Shown: piece after piece, positions 24,238 through 40,638 of the stretch
How the letters are laid out: each line of letters begins with the position of its first letter
Position numbering within the stretch: the first letter of the stretch is position 1
Assembly (NCBI RefSeq): GCF_900142765.1
Contig: NZ_FRCB01000014.1
Span: forward strand, 1 to 41,940
DNA from: Roseovarius litoreus
GTDB taxonomy: Bacteria; Pseudomonadota; Alphaproteobacteria; Rhodobacterales; Rhodobacteraceae
DNA length: 41,940 bases
Reading direction: 5' to 3'
Position numbers and translations under genes: made by a program
The notes under the pieces: model-generated
Seen by the model: only the letters and a program-made list of their open reading frames with translations
Told to the model about the DNA's origin: nothing
Database searches by the model: none

Positions 24238-25964
24238 GCGGCGGCCTCCTCTTCGGTTTCATTGAGCGGAATTTCCACCCGGAACACGGCGCCACCCGAA
24301 GAGGCGTTACATGCCGACATCCGCCCATGATGTTCCTTGACGATGCTGGCCGAGATCGCAAGCCCAAGACCCATGCCGCGCCCGCTTTCTCGCGTGGTGA
24401 AAAACGGCTCCTGCAGATCCGACAGGGTCGCGTCGCCCAGTCCATGTCCGGTGTCGCGAACCTCGAACCAGCCTTTGTCGCCAGTGGTGCCGATCCGCAC
24501 CGACAGATGTCGCTCCGTGCTGTCTTCCAGCGCATCCATGGCATTGCGCAAAATGTTGGTTATCACCTGCTCGAGGCGCAACTGATCGCCCCTCACAAGG
24601 ACGGGTTCATCCGGCAATTCAAGGGTCACGCCGGCCTCGGCCTGTTCGATATTCGGAGCCACAAGCTCTAGCGCGGCCTGGGCCGCCTGACGCAGGTCAA
24701 CCTCGCGAAACCCTTCGCCATCGGTGCGCGAAAAGAACTTCAGCTGCCGGGTGATCCCCTCCATCCGGTCCACCAACCCGCCGATACGCGGCAGCAGCCC
24801 GCCATTTGCCGCGCCGCTCAATTCAGCGGCCGCCAGGTGATTGCGCATTGCGGCAAGCGGCTGTCCCAACTCATGTGTAACGGACGCCGCCAACTGCCCA
24901 AGTGCCGCGAGCCTGCTGGCGCGCTCCAATTCACCGCGGGTCCGCTTCAGTTGCCGCTCCGCCGCTTTGCGCTCTTCGATCTCGAACGCCAGCCGTTCGT
25001 TGGCCTGCCGCAGCTGCGCCTCTTCGGCCACCGACTTGCGCAACGCCGCCCCGATCCGGCGGGTCCGGCGCAATTGTGAGAAGATGAAGGCCAGTGCCGC
25101 CAGGATCACGGCGATGCCCGTGACCAACAGGCTTCGCACCACGGCGCGGTCATCGCTTGTGAAGTAGTGCAATACCCAGCCATGCGGCAAATCATGCGCG
25201 CTGAGATGGATGCGCTCGCCGCCGCCAATCACGGCGCGTTGTCCGGATTTCGGCTGCCAATCCAGCCGGTCCAGAGCCTGTCCGGGGAATTGGCGCGAGG
25301 CGCGTATGGCATCGATTTGCTCGGTCGTAATGTCCGTCAGCAAGGTATAGCGCCAGTCCGCATCCGAGGCCAACAGCACGACACCATCCTCATTGGCAAG
25401 GATCACCTGTTCGCCAGCCTCACGCCAGCTGGCTTCCAGCCCGGACAGATCCAGCTTGATCGCCACAACCCCCGACACCGCGTTATCCGGCCCGCGCACA
25501 GCATCGGCGATGAAATATCCCGGCAAACCCGTTGTCGCTCCGATCCCGTAAAAGCGCCCCTGACGTCCCTTGATGGCATCCTTGAAATAGGGCCGGAACG
25601 AATAATCCTGCCCGACGAAACTGCCTGGTTCTCCGGCATTGGACGCCGAGATCGTCAGCCCGTCAGGTCTCATGAGATAGATCGCGTCCAGCCCTGACTT
25701 CTCGGCGAATGCAGCAAACCGGAGGTTCAGGGCACGGGTGTCGGCGCCAAGCGATGTCTCGATCACGAAGGGATCGCGCGCCAGAACATATGTAAGGTGC
25801 GAAAATCGCTCCAATTCGGCAAGAACGGTGCTGCGATAAAGCGACAACCGCCCCTGCGCCTTGCTGCGCTCCTCGGATTGGAAATAGCTCAGCGATATCC
25901 AGAATATGCAGGCCGCCACAAAGGCGACCGCCAATGCGGCAAGAAGGGTTTGAGACCGTCGCAT
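24234..25964 (-). CDS. dctB: DctB-like sensor histidine kinase
   Basis: A 576-residue membrane kinase. TM1 (about 7-27) and TM2 (about 281-303) flank a periplasmic double-Cache (PAS-like) sensor region with DAIYLMRPDGLTISASNAGEPGSFVGQDYSFRPYF, as in DctB C4-dicarboxylate sensors. A coiled linker leads to the H box (AASVTHELGQPLAAMRNH, about 365-382), the N box (ITNILRNAMDALE) and G boxes (DTGHGLGD, GRGMGLGLAIS). It ends overlapping the dctD-like gene. The ligand is presumably the TRAP solute. Confidence 0.9.
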   Translation of the reverse strand: MRRSQTLLAALAVAFVAACIFWISLSYFQSEERSKAQGRLSLYRSTVLAELERFSHLTYVLARDPFVIETSLGADTRALNLRFAAFAEKSGLDAIYLMRPDGLTISASNAGEPGSFVGQDYSFRPYFKDAIKGRQGRFYGIGATTGLPGYFIADAVRGPDNAVSGVVAIKLDLSGLEASWREAGEQVILANEDGVVLLASDADWRYTLLTDITTEQIDAIRASRQFPGQALDRLDWQPKSGQRAVIGGGERIHLSAHDLPHGWVLHYFTSDDRAVVRSLLVTGIAVILAALAFIFSQLRRTRRIGAALRKSVAEEAQLRQANERLAFEIEERKAAERQLKRTRGELERASRLAALGQLAASVTHELGQPLAAMRNHLAAAELSGAANGGLLPRIGGLVDRMEGITRQLKFFSRTDGEGFREVDLRQAAQAALELVAPNIEQAEAGVTLELPDEPVLVRGDQLRLEQVITNILRNAMDALEDSTERHLSVRIGTTGDKGWFEVRDTGHGLGDATLSDLQEPFFTTRESGRGMGLGLAISASIVKEHHGRMSACNASSGGAVFRVEIPLNETEEEAAA

Positions 25965-26034
25965 GGCCTATCGATTGTCAGGATCAACCCTGATTGCAAC
26001 AAGAATCGTCACTGCGCCGGAACCCGCTTGACGC

Positions 26035-26069
26035 AAAAAGGCCCCGCAGATGGGTCTGCGGGGCCTTTT
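26035..26069 (-). terminator. rho-independent terminator of the rpoBC operon
   Basis: Perfect inverted repeat (AAAAGGCCCCGCAGA and its complement around a TGGG loop) starts 19 bp after the rpoC stop. On the minus strand it ends GGGGCCTTTTTGC. It would work in both directions and so also protect the dctBD genes from reading in. Confidence 0.92.
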
Positions 26070-26088
26070 GATGGTCTTGCGACCTGTC

Positions 26089-30342
<4,254 letters not shown>

Positions 30343-30390
30343 ATCCTTGAAATCTGGCTGAGGGGATGGGGACGGCGGGGGATCCCGCCG

Positions 30391-34530
<4,140 letters not shown>

Positions 34531-34667
34531 GTGTCTGGTCACCTTTCGTTTCTCACCGGCCGCACCTGCTGTCGGGCCACAGCAGCACGCCCATCCGAGA
34601 TGGCGGGTTCGATCCATTCCCGGCCTCTGTCCCACCAGAAGCCTCCCGATCTTGAAAACCTCGCCTT

Positions 34668-34690
34668 AGAAAACCCCTGATAAATCAGGG
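34668..34690 (-). terminator. attenuator-like hairpin between rplL and rpoB
   Basis: CCCTGA-TAAA-TCAGGG followed on the minus strand by GTTTTCTAA. With a 6-bp stem and only four Us it should end some, not all, transcripts, in line with partial attenuation between rplL and rpoB in other bacteria. Confidence 0.45.
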
Positions 34691-34708
34691 CCTTGCTGAG
34701 ACAGGTTC

Positions 34709-34736
34709 GGCTGGGACCGGAAATCCGGACCCAGCC
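34709..34736 (-). promoter_or_regulatory. long hairpin in the rplL-rpoB spacer
   Basis: GGCTGGG-A-CCGGA pairs with TCCGG-A-CCCAGCC, a 12-bp stem with one internal mismatch. It lies 35 bp after the rplL stop and could be an RNase III processing site or part of an attenuator. Confidence 0.45.
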
Positions 34737-34770
34737 TGTAATGTGTCGCCAGGCTGCCCTGGCAAGCTGA

Positions 34771-35151
34771 TTACTTGAGCTCGATTTCCGCGCCAGCTTC
34801 TTCGAGTTTCTTCTTGATCTCTTCGGCTTCGTCCTTGGAGACCTGCTCCTTGACGGCCTTGCCACCGGCTTCCACCAGGTCCTTGGCTTCTTTCAGGCCC
34901 AGACCGGTGATTGCGCGGACTTCCTTGATCACGTTGATCTTGGACGCGCCTGCCGACTTCAGGATGACGTCGAATTCGGTCTGCTCTTCAGCTGCCGCAG
35001 CACCTGCGTCGCCAGCCGGACCAGCCATCATCACGGCGCCGCCAGCGGCGGGCTCGATGCCATACTCGTCTTTCAGGATGGTTTTCAGTTCCTGTGCTTC
35101 GAGAAGCGTCAGTCCAACGATCTCTTCAGCAAGTTTTTTCAGATCAGCCAT
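34771..35151 (-). CDS. rplL: 50S ribosomal protein L7/L12
   Basis: A 126-residue protein, the usual length. It has the N-terminal dimerisation helix ([22 protein letters not shown]), an Ala/Gly-rich hinge ([22 protein letters not shown]), and the C-terminal [32 protein letters not shown] domain that binds elongation factors. It follows rplJ by 74 bp and makes the L10-(L12)n stalk. The next hairpins reduce read-through to rpoBC. Confidence 0.98.
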   Translation of the reverse strand: MADLKKLAEEIVGLTLLEAQELKTILKDEYGIEPAAGGAVMMAGPAGDAGAAAAEEQTEFDVILKSAGASKINVIKEVRAITGLGLKEAKDLVEAGGKAVKEQVSKDEAEEIKKKLEEAGAEIELK

Positions 35152-35225
35152 TGTTCAGCTCTTTCCGTTTTAAGATGTGTTCCAACGTCGGGCATTCCCC
35201 AAACGCGGATATTCCAGTTGCTCGC

Positions 35226-35744
35226 TTACGCAGCTTCCGCCTTCTCTTCGATGGTCGAAAGGATGCTCGCGATGTTAGAAGCAGGGGCGCCAATTGCACC
35301 GGCGATGCTCGAAGCGGGTGCGCCCAGCATGCCAGCGATCTGAGCAAGAAGCTCTTCGCGCGACGGCATGTCGGACACGGCTTTGACACCGGCACGGTCC
35401 AGCGGATCCGATCCCATCGCACCGCCGAGGATCTCGAATTTCGAGTTGTCCTTGGCGAAACCCTCTGCCACCTTGGCGGCGGACACAGGATCTTCCGAAT
35501 AGGTCAGAACCGTCATACCCGTGAGATAGCCAGCAATGCTTTCGCAAGGCTTGCCCTCAAGGGCGATCTTGGCGAGCCTGTTCTTGGCGACGCGAACGGA
35601 AGCATCGGCCGCGCGGGCGCGCGCACGAAGATCCTGCATCTCGGCAACTGTAAGACCCGCGTAGTGGGCAACCACTACGACGCCAGAGCTTTCGAAGATT
35701 TGGCCGAGTTCCTCGACCACTTTCTCTTTCTGGGCTCTATCCAC
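35226..35744 (-). CDS. rplJ: 50S ribosomal protein L10
   Basis: A 172-residue stalk-base protein. Starts at GTG 35744 ([17 protein letters not shown]). The sequence [20 protein letters not shown], an [13 protein letters not shown] region and a C-terminal stretch of alanine-rich helices ([21 protein letters not shown]) that binds L7/L12 dimers are typical. It sits downstream of a 242-bp leader with two similar hairpins, and the L10-L12 complex often represses its own mRNA. Confidence 0.97.
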   Translation of the reverse strand: MDRAQKEKVVEELGQIFESSGVVVVAHYAGLTVAEMQDLRARARAADASVRVAKNRLAKIALEGKPCESIAGYLTGMTVLTYSEDPVSAAKVAEGFAKDNSKFEILGGAMGSDPLDRAGVKAVSDMPSREELLAQIAGMLGAPASSIAGAIGAPASNIASILSTIEEKAEAA

Positions 35745-35986
35745 AGTTTCACTCCAGTTTTGGGGGTCTCCCCCCGGCTCAGTTTTGGCGGGTCTCCCCG
35801 CCGTTCGGGTCCAAAGTCAGGGTCCCGAGGCCAAGATCACCCGAAGGCTTTCACCTTCGTTGAATCTCATCTCGTTCCCCATCTCAGGAAGGAATTACAG
35901 AGCTTGCGCCCAACCCTCCATCTCGGACAGGACGAGGCCGGTTGCGGCCCCGCCATTCACGCCGGCCCATTGGGCCGACGCAAATC
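35745..35986 (-). promoter_or_regulatory. rplJ leader with twin hairpins
   Basis: The 242-bp interval between rplA and rplJ holds no gene. On the minus strand it ends with two look-alike hairpins, each built on GGGGAGACCC (35787-35802 with 6-bp arms, and 35762-35774 with 5-bp arms), each followed by AAAACT, just before the GTG. Further up are a GAAGG-TGAAAG-CCTTC hairpin and a CGGCCCA/TGGGCCG palindrome (35963-35977). Such a leader is where L10 autoregulation would act, but the L10 binding site itself was not recognised. Confidence 0.5.
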
Positions 35987-36685
35987 TCATTCCGACGCCG
36001 CGTTCGCCACGTCGATGCTGACACCCGGCCCCATGGTCGAGGTCAGCGAAATCTTCTTCATGTAGGTGCCCTTGGCGCCCGCCGGTTTGGCCTTGGCCAC
36101 GGCCGACACGAAAGCGCGCACATTCTCGACCAGCTTGGCATCGTCAAACGATGCCTTGCCGACACCGGCGTGAACCACACCGGCCTTTTCGGCCTTGAAC
36201 TGGACTTCACCGCCCTTGGCGGCCTTGACGGCGTCACCCACATCCATGGTCACGGTGCCGACCTTGGGGTTCGGCATCAGGTTGCGCGGGCCAAGCACCT
36301 TGCCCAGACGACCGACGATCGGCATCATGTCCGGGGTGGCGATGCAGCGATCGAAATCGATCTTGCCGCCCTGAATGGTTTCCATCAGGTCTTCGGCGCC
36401 CACGATATCGGCCCCTGCGGCCTGCGCTTCTTCGGCCTTGGCACCACGAGCGAACACGGCAACGCGTACGTCCTTGCCGGTGCCGTTCGGCAGGCCGACA
36501 ACACCGCGGACCATCTGGTCGGCGTGGCGCGGATCAACGCCGAGATTCATCGAAATCTCGACCGTTTCATCGAATTTCGCGGTTGCGTTGGCCTTGATCA
36601 GCGCAACGGCTTCCTCGACGCTGAGATTTTCCTTGCCGGCGAATGCCTCGCGTGCGGCGCGGGTGCGTTTTCCAAGCTTTCCCAT
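35987..36685 (-). CDS. rplA: 50S ribosomal protein L1
   Basis: A 232-residue protein, standard length. It contains [25 protein letters not shown], the GxGK segment [17 protein letters not shown], and the RNA-binding loop [28 protein letters not shown]1 binds 23S rRNA at the E site and represses the L11-L1 operon in other bacteria. It starts 1 bp after the rplK stop. Confidence 0.98.
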   Translation of the reverse strand: MGKLGKRTRAAREAFAGKENLSVEEAVALIKANATAKFDETVEISMNLGVDPRHADQMVRGVVGLPNGTGKDVRVAVFARGAKAEEAQAAGADIVGAEDLMETIQGGKIDFDRCIATPDMMPIVGRLGKVLGPRNLMPNPKVGTVTMDVGDAVKAAKGGEVQFKAEKAGVVHAGVGKASFDDAKLVENVRAFVSAVAKAKPAGAKGTYMKKISLTSTMGPGVSIDVANAASE

Positions 36686-36686
36686 C

Positions 36687-37112
36687 TTACTTCACCTCGA
36701 TGCCCATGGAACGCGCGGAGCCGAGGATGATTTTCATCGCGGCATCGACATCGTTCGCGTTCAGGTCTTTCCACTTGGCTTCGGCGATCTCGCGCACCTG
36801 CTTGGTGGACACTGTGCCAGCGGTCGCGCGGCCCGGCGTATTGGACCCGGACTGCAGCTTTGCGGCCTTCTTGAGGTAGTACGACGCCGGCGGCGTCTTG
36901 ATGTCCATCTCGAAAGACTTGTCCTGGTAATAGGTGATCACGGTCGGGCACGGCGCACCGGGCTCCATGTCCTGCGTCTTGGCGTTGAACGCCTTGCAGA
37001 ATTCCATGATGTTGATGCCACGCTGACCAAGCGCCGGTCCCACCGGGGGGGACGGGGTCGCTTTGCCTGCGGGCACTTGCAGCTTCATCTTGCCTGCGAG
37101 TTTCTTGGCCAT
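36687..37112 (-). CDS. rplK: 50S ribosomal protein L11
   Basis: A 141-residue protein; ATG 37112 gives the usual [43 protein letters not shown] start. The C-terminal domain has [41 protein letters not shown]11 binds the GTPase-associated centre and is needed for RelA signalling. It is co-transcribed with rplA. Confidence 0.98.
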   Translation of the reverse strand: MAKKLAGKMKLQVPAGKATPSPPVGPALGQRGINIMEFCKAFNAKTQDMEPGAPCPTVITYYQDKSFEMDIKTPPASYYLKKAAKLQSGSNTPGRATAGTVSTKQVREIAEAKWKDLNANDVDAAMKIILGSARSMGIEVK

Positions 37113-37181
37113 CTGGCCTCTCCTTCTTTCCAACTCCCCTCAGGGCGCGCCCCTTGGGGTCTCAGTCGTGTGGTCCGGTCC

Positions 37182-37197
37182 GGGCGCCGCGGCGCCC
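37182..37197. promoter_or_regulatory. GC-rich hairpin in the nusG-rplK spacer
   Basis: GGGCGCC-GC-GGCGCCC is a perfect 7-bp inverted repeat in the 106-bp spacer upstream of rplK. It may be part of the L1-binding leader or a processing/termination signal after nusG. No U tract was seen. Confidence 0.3.
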
Positions 37198-37218
37198 TCG
37201 CCTCCCACGGCTCACACA

Positions 37219-37752
37219 TCAGGTCTGTTTGGTGACCTGCGTGAATTCCAGTTCGACCGGGGTTTCCCGGCCAAAGATCGACACCGTCACCTTGAGGCGC
37301 TGGTTGTCTTCGTCCACTTCCTCGACCATGCCGTCGAAATCTTCGAACGGACCGTCATTCACCTTTACCCGCTCACCGATCTCGTAATGGATCAGCGTGC
37401 GCGGCGATTCCTCGCCTTCCTGAACGCGGTTCAGGATGGCATTGACCTCGGCATCGCGCATCGGCATCGGGCGGCCCTGCGGGCCAAGAAAGCCCGTGAC
37501 CCGGTTGATCGAATTGACGAGGTGATAACCACGGTCCGACATTTCCATATGGACCAGCACATAGCCGGGCATGAAACGGCGCTCGGTTGTCACCTTCTTG
37601 CCGCGCCGCACCTCGATCACCTCTTCGGTGGGGACCAGAACCTCGTCGATTTCCTCTTCGAGCCCCTGTTCGGCAACGGATTGTCTGATCTGCTCGGCGA
37701 TCCTCTTTTCGAAATTCGAGAGAACACTGACCGAGTACCACCGTTTCGCCAT
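37219..37752 (-). CDS. nusG: transcription termination/antitermination factor NusG
   Basis: A 177-residue NusG. The start [22 protein letters not shown] at 37752 is the family start; the longer reading to 37872 is not similar. The NGN domain includes [14 protein letters not shown] and [14 protein letters not shown], and the C-terminal KOW motif is [24 protein letters not shown]. It binds RNA polymerase clamp and Rho or ribosomal S10. A terminator-like hairpin separates it from secE. Confidence 0.98.
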   Translation of the reverse strand: MAKRWYSVSVLSNFEKRIAEQIRQSVAEQGLEEEIDEVLVPTEEVIEVRRGKKVTTERRFMPGYVLVHMEMSDRGYHLVNSINRVTGFLGPQGRPMPMRDAEVNAILNRVQEGEESPRTLIHYEIGERVKVNDGPFEDFDGMVEEVDEDNQRLKVTVSIFGRETPVELEFTQVTKQT

Positions 37753-37793
37753 GTCCGACCCATGCCCTTGTCGCTGCCGGCCATTCGACCGAT

Positions 37794-37799
37794 ATTCTA
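37794..37799 (-). promoter_or_regulatory. possible -10 box for nusG
   Basis: TAGAAT on the minus strand (5 of 6 to consensus) lies about 45 bp upstream of nusG and just after the secE terminator hairpin. No convincing -35 box was found at 17 bp. Confidence 0.25.
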
Positions 37800-37832
37800 G
37801 AATTCCTTCCGGATCTGAACCCGGAGTTCTCG

Positions 37833-37870
37833 AAACAAAAATCGGCGCGCAACCCGAATCGCCGCGCGCC
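37833..37870 (-). terminator. terminator-like hairpin between secE and nusG
   Basis: Arms GGCGCGC (37864-37870 read on minus) and GCGCGCC (37844-37850) with a 13-base loop are followed on the minus strand by GATTTTTGTTT. The stem is 7 bp of G/C pairs. It would end a secE transcript and separate it from nusG, or act as an attenuator. Confidence 0.6.
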
Positions 37871-37967
37871 ATATTCCGAAGTGACCTGCGGCTTACCCGT
37901 GATCGCTTGCGGTTTCAAGGGCGAAGGCGCACTTTTCTCGCCCGTCACACAGTCCCACGGAGGCCTG

Positions 37968-38165
37968 TCAGCCGAATATCGACAGCAAGCCCTGCAGCCC
38001 GCTGCGAATACCCAGATCGACCAGCGCGAAGAAGACCGCCGTCAGGGCCGCCATGATGAACACCATGACCGTGGTCAACAGGACCTCGCGGCGCGTGGGC
38101 CAGACCACTTTCGCCACTTCTGCGCGGACCTGCTGAATGAACTGAAGCGGATTTGTGCGTGCCAT
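37968..38165 (-). CDS. secE: preprotein translocase subunit SecE
   Basis: A 65-residue single-span SecE, the short form usual outside enterobacteria. The cytoplasmic NPLQFIQQVRAEVAKVVWPTRREVLLTT stretch with the conserved KVxWPxR motif precedes one transmembrane helix (about 30-55). It clamps SecY in the inner membrane. It is preceded by a plausible promoter at 38201-38229. Confidence 0.96.
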   Translation of the reverse strand: MARTNPLQFIQQVRAEVAKVVWPTRREVLLTTVMVFIMAALTAVFFALVDLGIRSGLQGLLSIFG

Positions 38166-38200
38166 GGGCGCTGTCTACTTTCCTGTGCCGGTTGACGGGC

Positions 38201-38229
38201 GACATACTCGGGCGGGCGCGCGAATTCAA
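38201..38229 (-). promoter_or_regulatory. candidate promoter of secE
   Basis: On the minus strand TTGAAT (38224-38229) and TATGTC (38201-38206) are 17 bp apart, ending about 36 bp before the secE start. Confidence 0.4.
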
Positions 38230-38277
38230 GGGGCCACGCTCCGGCAGAAGGCAGCCATGTGGCGCTGCTGCCCTCGC

Positions 38278-39063
38278 TCAGTCGTTGCGGGCCTCTCTGG
38301 CCAGTCGCTCGAACGGGTCCGGCGCATCCCGCAGCGTCGTGCCGTTCGATGCCGAAAGATCGGGCAAGGCCAGCCGTTCGGCCCAGCTTTCGGGCAGATG
38401 GTCCAGCAGCATGTCCCATTTCAGAGCCAGCGCATCCGCCTTCGCGCGCAACGTCTCGGCACGTTTCGGACGGCGCGCCTCGAATTTTCGCCAGCTTTCG
38501 GCGCTGATTTCCGCGATCCGGTCATGTCCGACGGTCAAATAGGCAATGACAGCCAGAACGACTGGAACCCCGATCAAGGTCAGCACAAGACCCGGTTTCC
38601 AGATCACCAAAAGCACGAGCAGCATCGCCATGACGGCACCACGTCCGAGCCTGATGCCCCGCGCCAATCCGACGATGCGTTTTGTCTGGCCTTGGCTCGT
38701 ACCCATCGGTGTTTCAGCTTGCCGTGGCTCAGCCTGCACCTGGGCGAGCCGGTCAAGTTGGTCCCGCCCGGAATCATCAAAAACGGCCTCATGCCATTGC
38801 TGGCGCCGGACACATGCTTTCTTTTGGGTCTTTGCCTTTATTTTGCCCGTGACTTCTGTCTCTGCGGGCGCAAGCTCGGGCAAACGATCAGCCCCGGTTT
38901 TCCGCATTTCTTCGACCATAAAATCGCGGACAATCCGCTCGGCCGCATCCTGTCCGGCAAGCGTCTCACCACCGTCCGCGACATGGCCGCGCCTGTCGGA
39001 GGCTTTTGCAAAAGGTGCAGGCTGGTCTGTGTGCGTAATGCGCACGGATGCATTGTTTGTCAT
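38278..39063 (-). CDS. membrane protein of unknown function
   Basis: About 261 residues, not recognised. The N-terminal half is hydrophilic and of low complexity, with Arg/Lys/Glu-rich stretches and no motif. Around residues 140-180 two hydrophobic segments (AVMAMLLVLLVIWKPGLVLTLIGVPVVLAVIAYLTVG) form a likely transmembrane hairpin, and the C-terminal part (WRKFEARRPKRAETLRAKADALALKWDMLLDHLPESWAERLALPD) is a charged, probably coiled helix region. The start is ambiguous: ATG 39063 is used here; GTG 39075 is 12 bases upstream. It sits between tRNA-Trp and secE, a place usually empty, so a link to secretion or the ribosome cannot be inferred. Confidence 0.65.
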   Translation of the reverse strand: MTNNASVRITHTDQPAPFAKASDRRGHVADGGETLAGQDAAERIVRDFMVEEMRKTGADRLPELAPAETEVTGKIKAKTQKKACVRRQQWHEAVFDDSGRDQLDRLAQVQAEPRQAETPMGTSQGQTKRIVGLARGIRLGRGAVMAMLLVLLVIWKPGLVLTLIGVPVVLAVIAYLTVGHDRIAEISAESWRKFEARRPKRAETLRAKADALALKWDMLLDHLPESWAERLALPDLSASNGTTLRDAPDPFERLAREARND

Positions 39064-39227
39064 GACAAAACTCACTCAACTCCGCGCCCCCACGCAAAAT
39101 AACTTTATGATTGTATTCACATGGGTTTTGAGACTTGAGAATGGCGGAAATCCGTCAGGAATGCGGCCGGGGCAAAAACCCTCCACGGCGCGTCCTGAAT
39201 TCGTAAGCTGTGACAGGAAATGTGGAT

Positions 39228-39303
39228 TGGCAGGGGCAGCAGGGCTCGAACCCGCGACCTACGGTTTTGGAGACCGTCGCTCTACCAGCTGAGCTATACC
39301 CCT
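39228..39303 (-). tRNA. tRNA-Trp (CCA)
   Basis: The minus strand folds with acceptor AGGGGTA/TGCCCCT, D arm GCTC...GAGC, anticodon stem ACGGT/ACCGT with loop CTCCAAA (anticodon CCA), T arm GCGGGTTCGAGCCCTGC and an encoded CCA. A tRNA-Trp close to secE-nusG is a conserved bacterial order. Confidence 0.95.
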
Positions 39304-39315
39304 ACGCCAAGCGCC

Positions 39316-39344
39316 GGATTAAGCCACCTTACGCCGGGAATCAA
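39316..39344 (-). promoter_or_regulatory. candidate promoter of tRNA-Trp
   Basis: On the minus strand TTGATT (39339-39344) and TAATCC (39316-39321) are 17 bp apart. Transcription would start at about 39309, 6 bases before the mature 5' end, which fits a stable RNA gene despite the weak -10. Confidence 0.4.
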
Positions 39345-39388
39345 GCCGCCTTCTTCGGAATTTCTTCATCGCGTCCTGGCGCTCGTTC

Positions 39389-39410
39389 CGGCGGCCCTTT
39401 CAGGCCGCCG
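39389..39410 (-). other. hairpin overlapping the mct stop codon
   Basis: CGGCGGCC and GGCCGCCG, perfect 8-bp arms with a 6-base loop, include the TGA stop of the CoA-transferase gene in the loop. No U tract follows. It may stabilise the 3' end or be a rho-dependent stop. Confidence 0.4.
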
Positions 39411-40638
39411 ATCGGGCGGTATAATTTGGACTTTGCACGACACCCTTGTCGAAAAGCTGTGCGATCTCGGTATCGGTCAAACGCGCCACATCACCCAGAA
39501 TTTCCTCGGTATGCTGGCCCAGTTCCGGCGCCGGCGCCGGCTTGATCCTCGGCTTGGCCGAAAACTCGCCGGGATAGCCCGGCACCGGGAATCGGCCAAG
39601 CCCCGGCTGATCCAGCATCGAGAACATCGGGTTGGCCTCGCTCAGATCGGGGTCCTCGCGCACCGCTTGCTTCACGCTTCGGAAGATCGACCATGTCAGG
39701 CCACGGGCCTCGAACTGCTCGGCGAACTCCTCGACCCGGCGCGCTGCGAACCAGGGCCGGAGAATCTCGGTGATCTCGTGGCGCAGCTCCCAACGCACGC
39801 CTTCATCCTCAAGATCACGGCCCGTGCGCTTGGCCAGCCGCTCCATCGCGTCTCCGGTGCCGGTCACCTTCACCAGCCCCGCCCATTGCCGCCCCGTCAA
39901 CCCGATCACCATGACCCGCCGCCCGCAGGCGCATTCGAAATCCTGTCCATACGCGCCATAGAGCGCGTTGCCGGATTTGCCGCGTTCCGTCTGATTGACG
40001 AGCGCATCGCCGATCATGCCCAGATGGCCGATGGTGGCTGCCGCGACGTCCTTCAGCGCAATCTCCACATCCTGGCCCTCGCCCTCTCGCAGGCGGTGAC
40101 GCTCGGCCGCAAGTAGCGCCGACACCACCATGTTTCCCGCGATCAGATCCCATGCCGGAAGTGCGCTGGCCACGGGCGCGTCATGGCCTTCGGGACCGGT
40201 CATCTCGGGGATGCCAAGTGCTGGATTGACCGTGTAATCCACTTGCGGGCGGCCATGCCGGTCGCCGGTCAGCGTCACCATGATCAGGTCGCGCCGATAC
40301 TGGCTGAGCGTTTCGTAGTCCATCCAGCCGCGCACCCGCAGATTGGTCAGGAACATGCCCGCGTCCTTTCCGGGTGCGGTTATGATCCGGGTGACCAGCT
40401 CTTTGCCTTCGGGGCTGCGCATATCCACCGCGATCGATTTCTTGCCCTTGTTCAACCCTGCCCAGAACAGGCTGCGCCCGGAGGGTGCCAGCGGCCAGCG
40501 CCCCGCGTCCAAGCCGCCTTCGATCCGGTCAAAGCGGATCACCTCGGCCCCCATCTGCGCCAGCGTCATTCCCGCCAGCGGCACGGCCACAAAAGCCGAG
40601 CCTTCGACCACCCGCATTCCGTTGAGCAACCTGTTCAT
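39400..40638 (-). CDS. mct: 2-methylfumaryl-CoA isomerase (mesaconyl-CoA C1-C4 CoA transferase), family III
   Basis: A 412-residue family III (CaiB/BaiF) CoA-transferase. ATG 40638 with GGGAGGAAACGG upstream is the start. The N-terminal GMRVVEGSAFVAVPLAGMTLAQMGAEVIRFD, SLFWAGLNKGKKSIAVD and AWDLIAGNMVVSALLAAERHR (catalytic Asp164) follow the Mct of the 3-hydroxypropionate bicycle, as recalled, more closely than CaiB or Frc. Mct shifts the CoA of mesaconyl-C1-CoA to C4. Overlap with the meh-like gene as ATGA supports this. An itaconate/succinate CoA-transferase is the alternative. Confidence 0.75.
   Translation of the reverse strand: MNRLLNGMRVVEGSAFVAVPLAGMTLAQMGAEVIRFDRIEGGLDAGRWPLAPSGRSLFWAGLNKGKKSIAVDMRSPEGKELVTRIITAPGKDAGMFLTNLRVRGWMDYETLSQYRRDLIMVTLTGDRHGRPQVDYTVNPALGIPEMTGPEGHDAPVASALPAWDLIAGNMVVSALLAAERHRLREGEGQDVEIALKDVAAATIGHLGMIGDALVNQTERGKSGNALYGAYGQDFECACGRRVMVIGLTGRQWAGLVKVTGTGDAMERLAKRTGRDLEDEGVRWELRHEITEILRPWFAARRVEEFAEQFEARGLTWSIFRSVKQAVREDPDLSEANPMFSMLDQPGLGRFPVPGYPGEFSAKPRIKPAPAPELGQHTEEILGDVARLTDTEIAQLFDKGVVQSPNYTARSAA

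Noticed and set aside
37945..38229. Longer minus frame overlapping secE in another register
   Set aside because: Out of frame with the clear SecE sequence and without family features.
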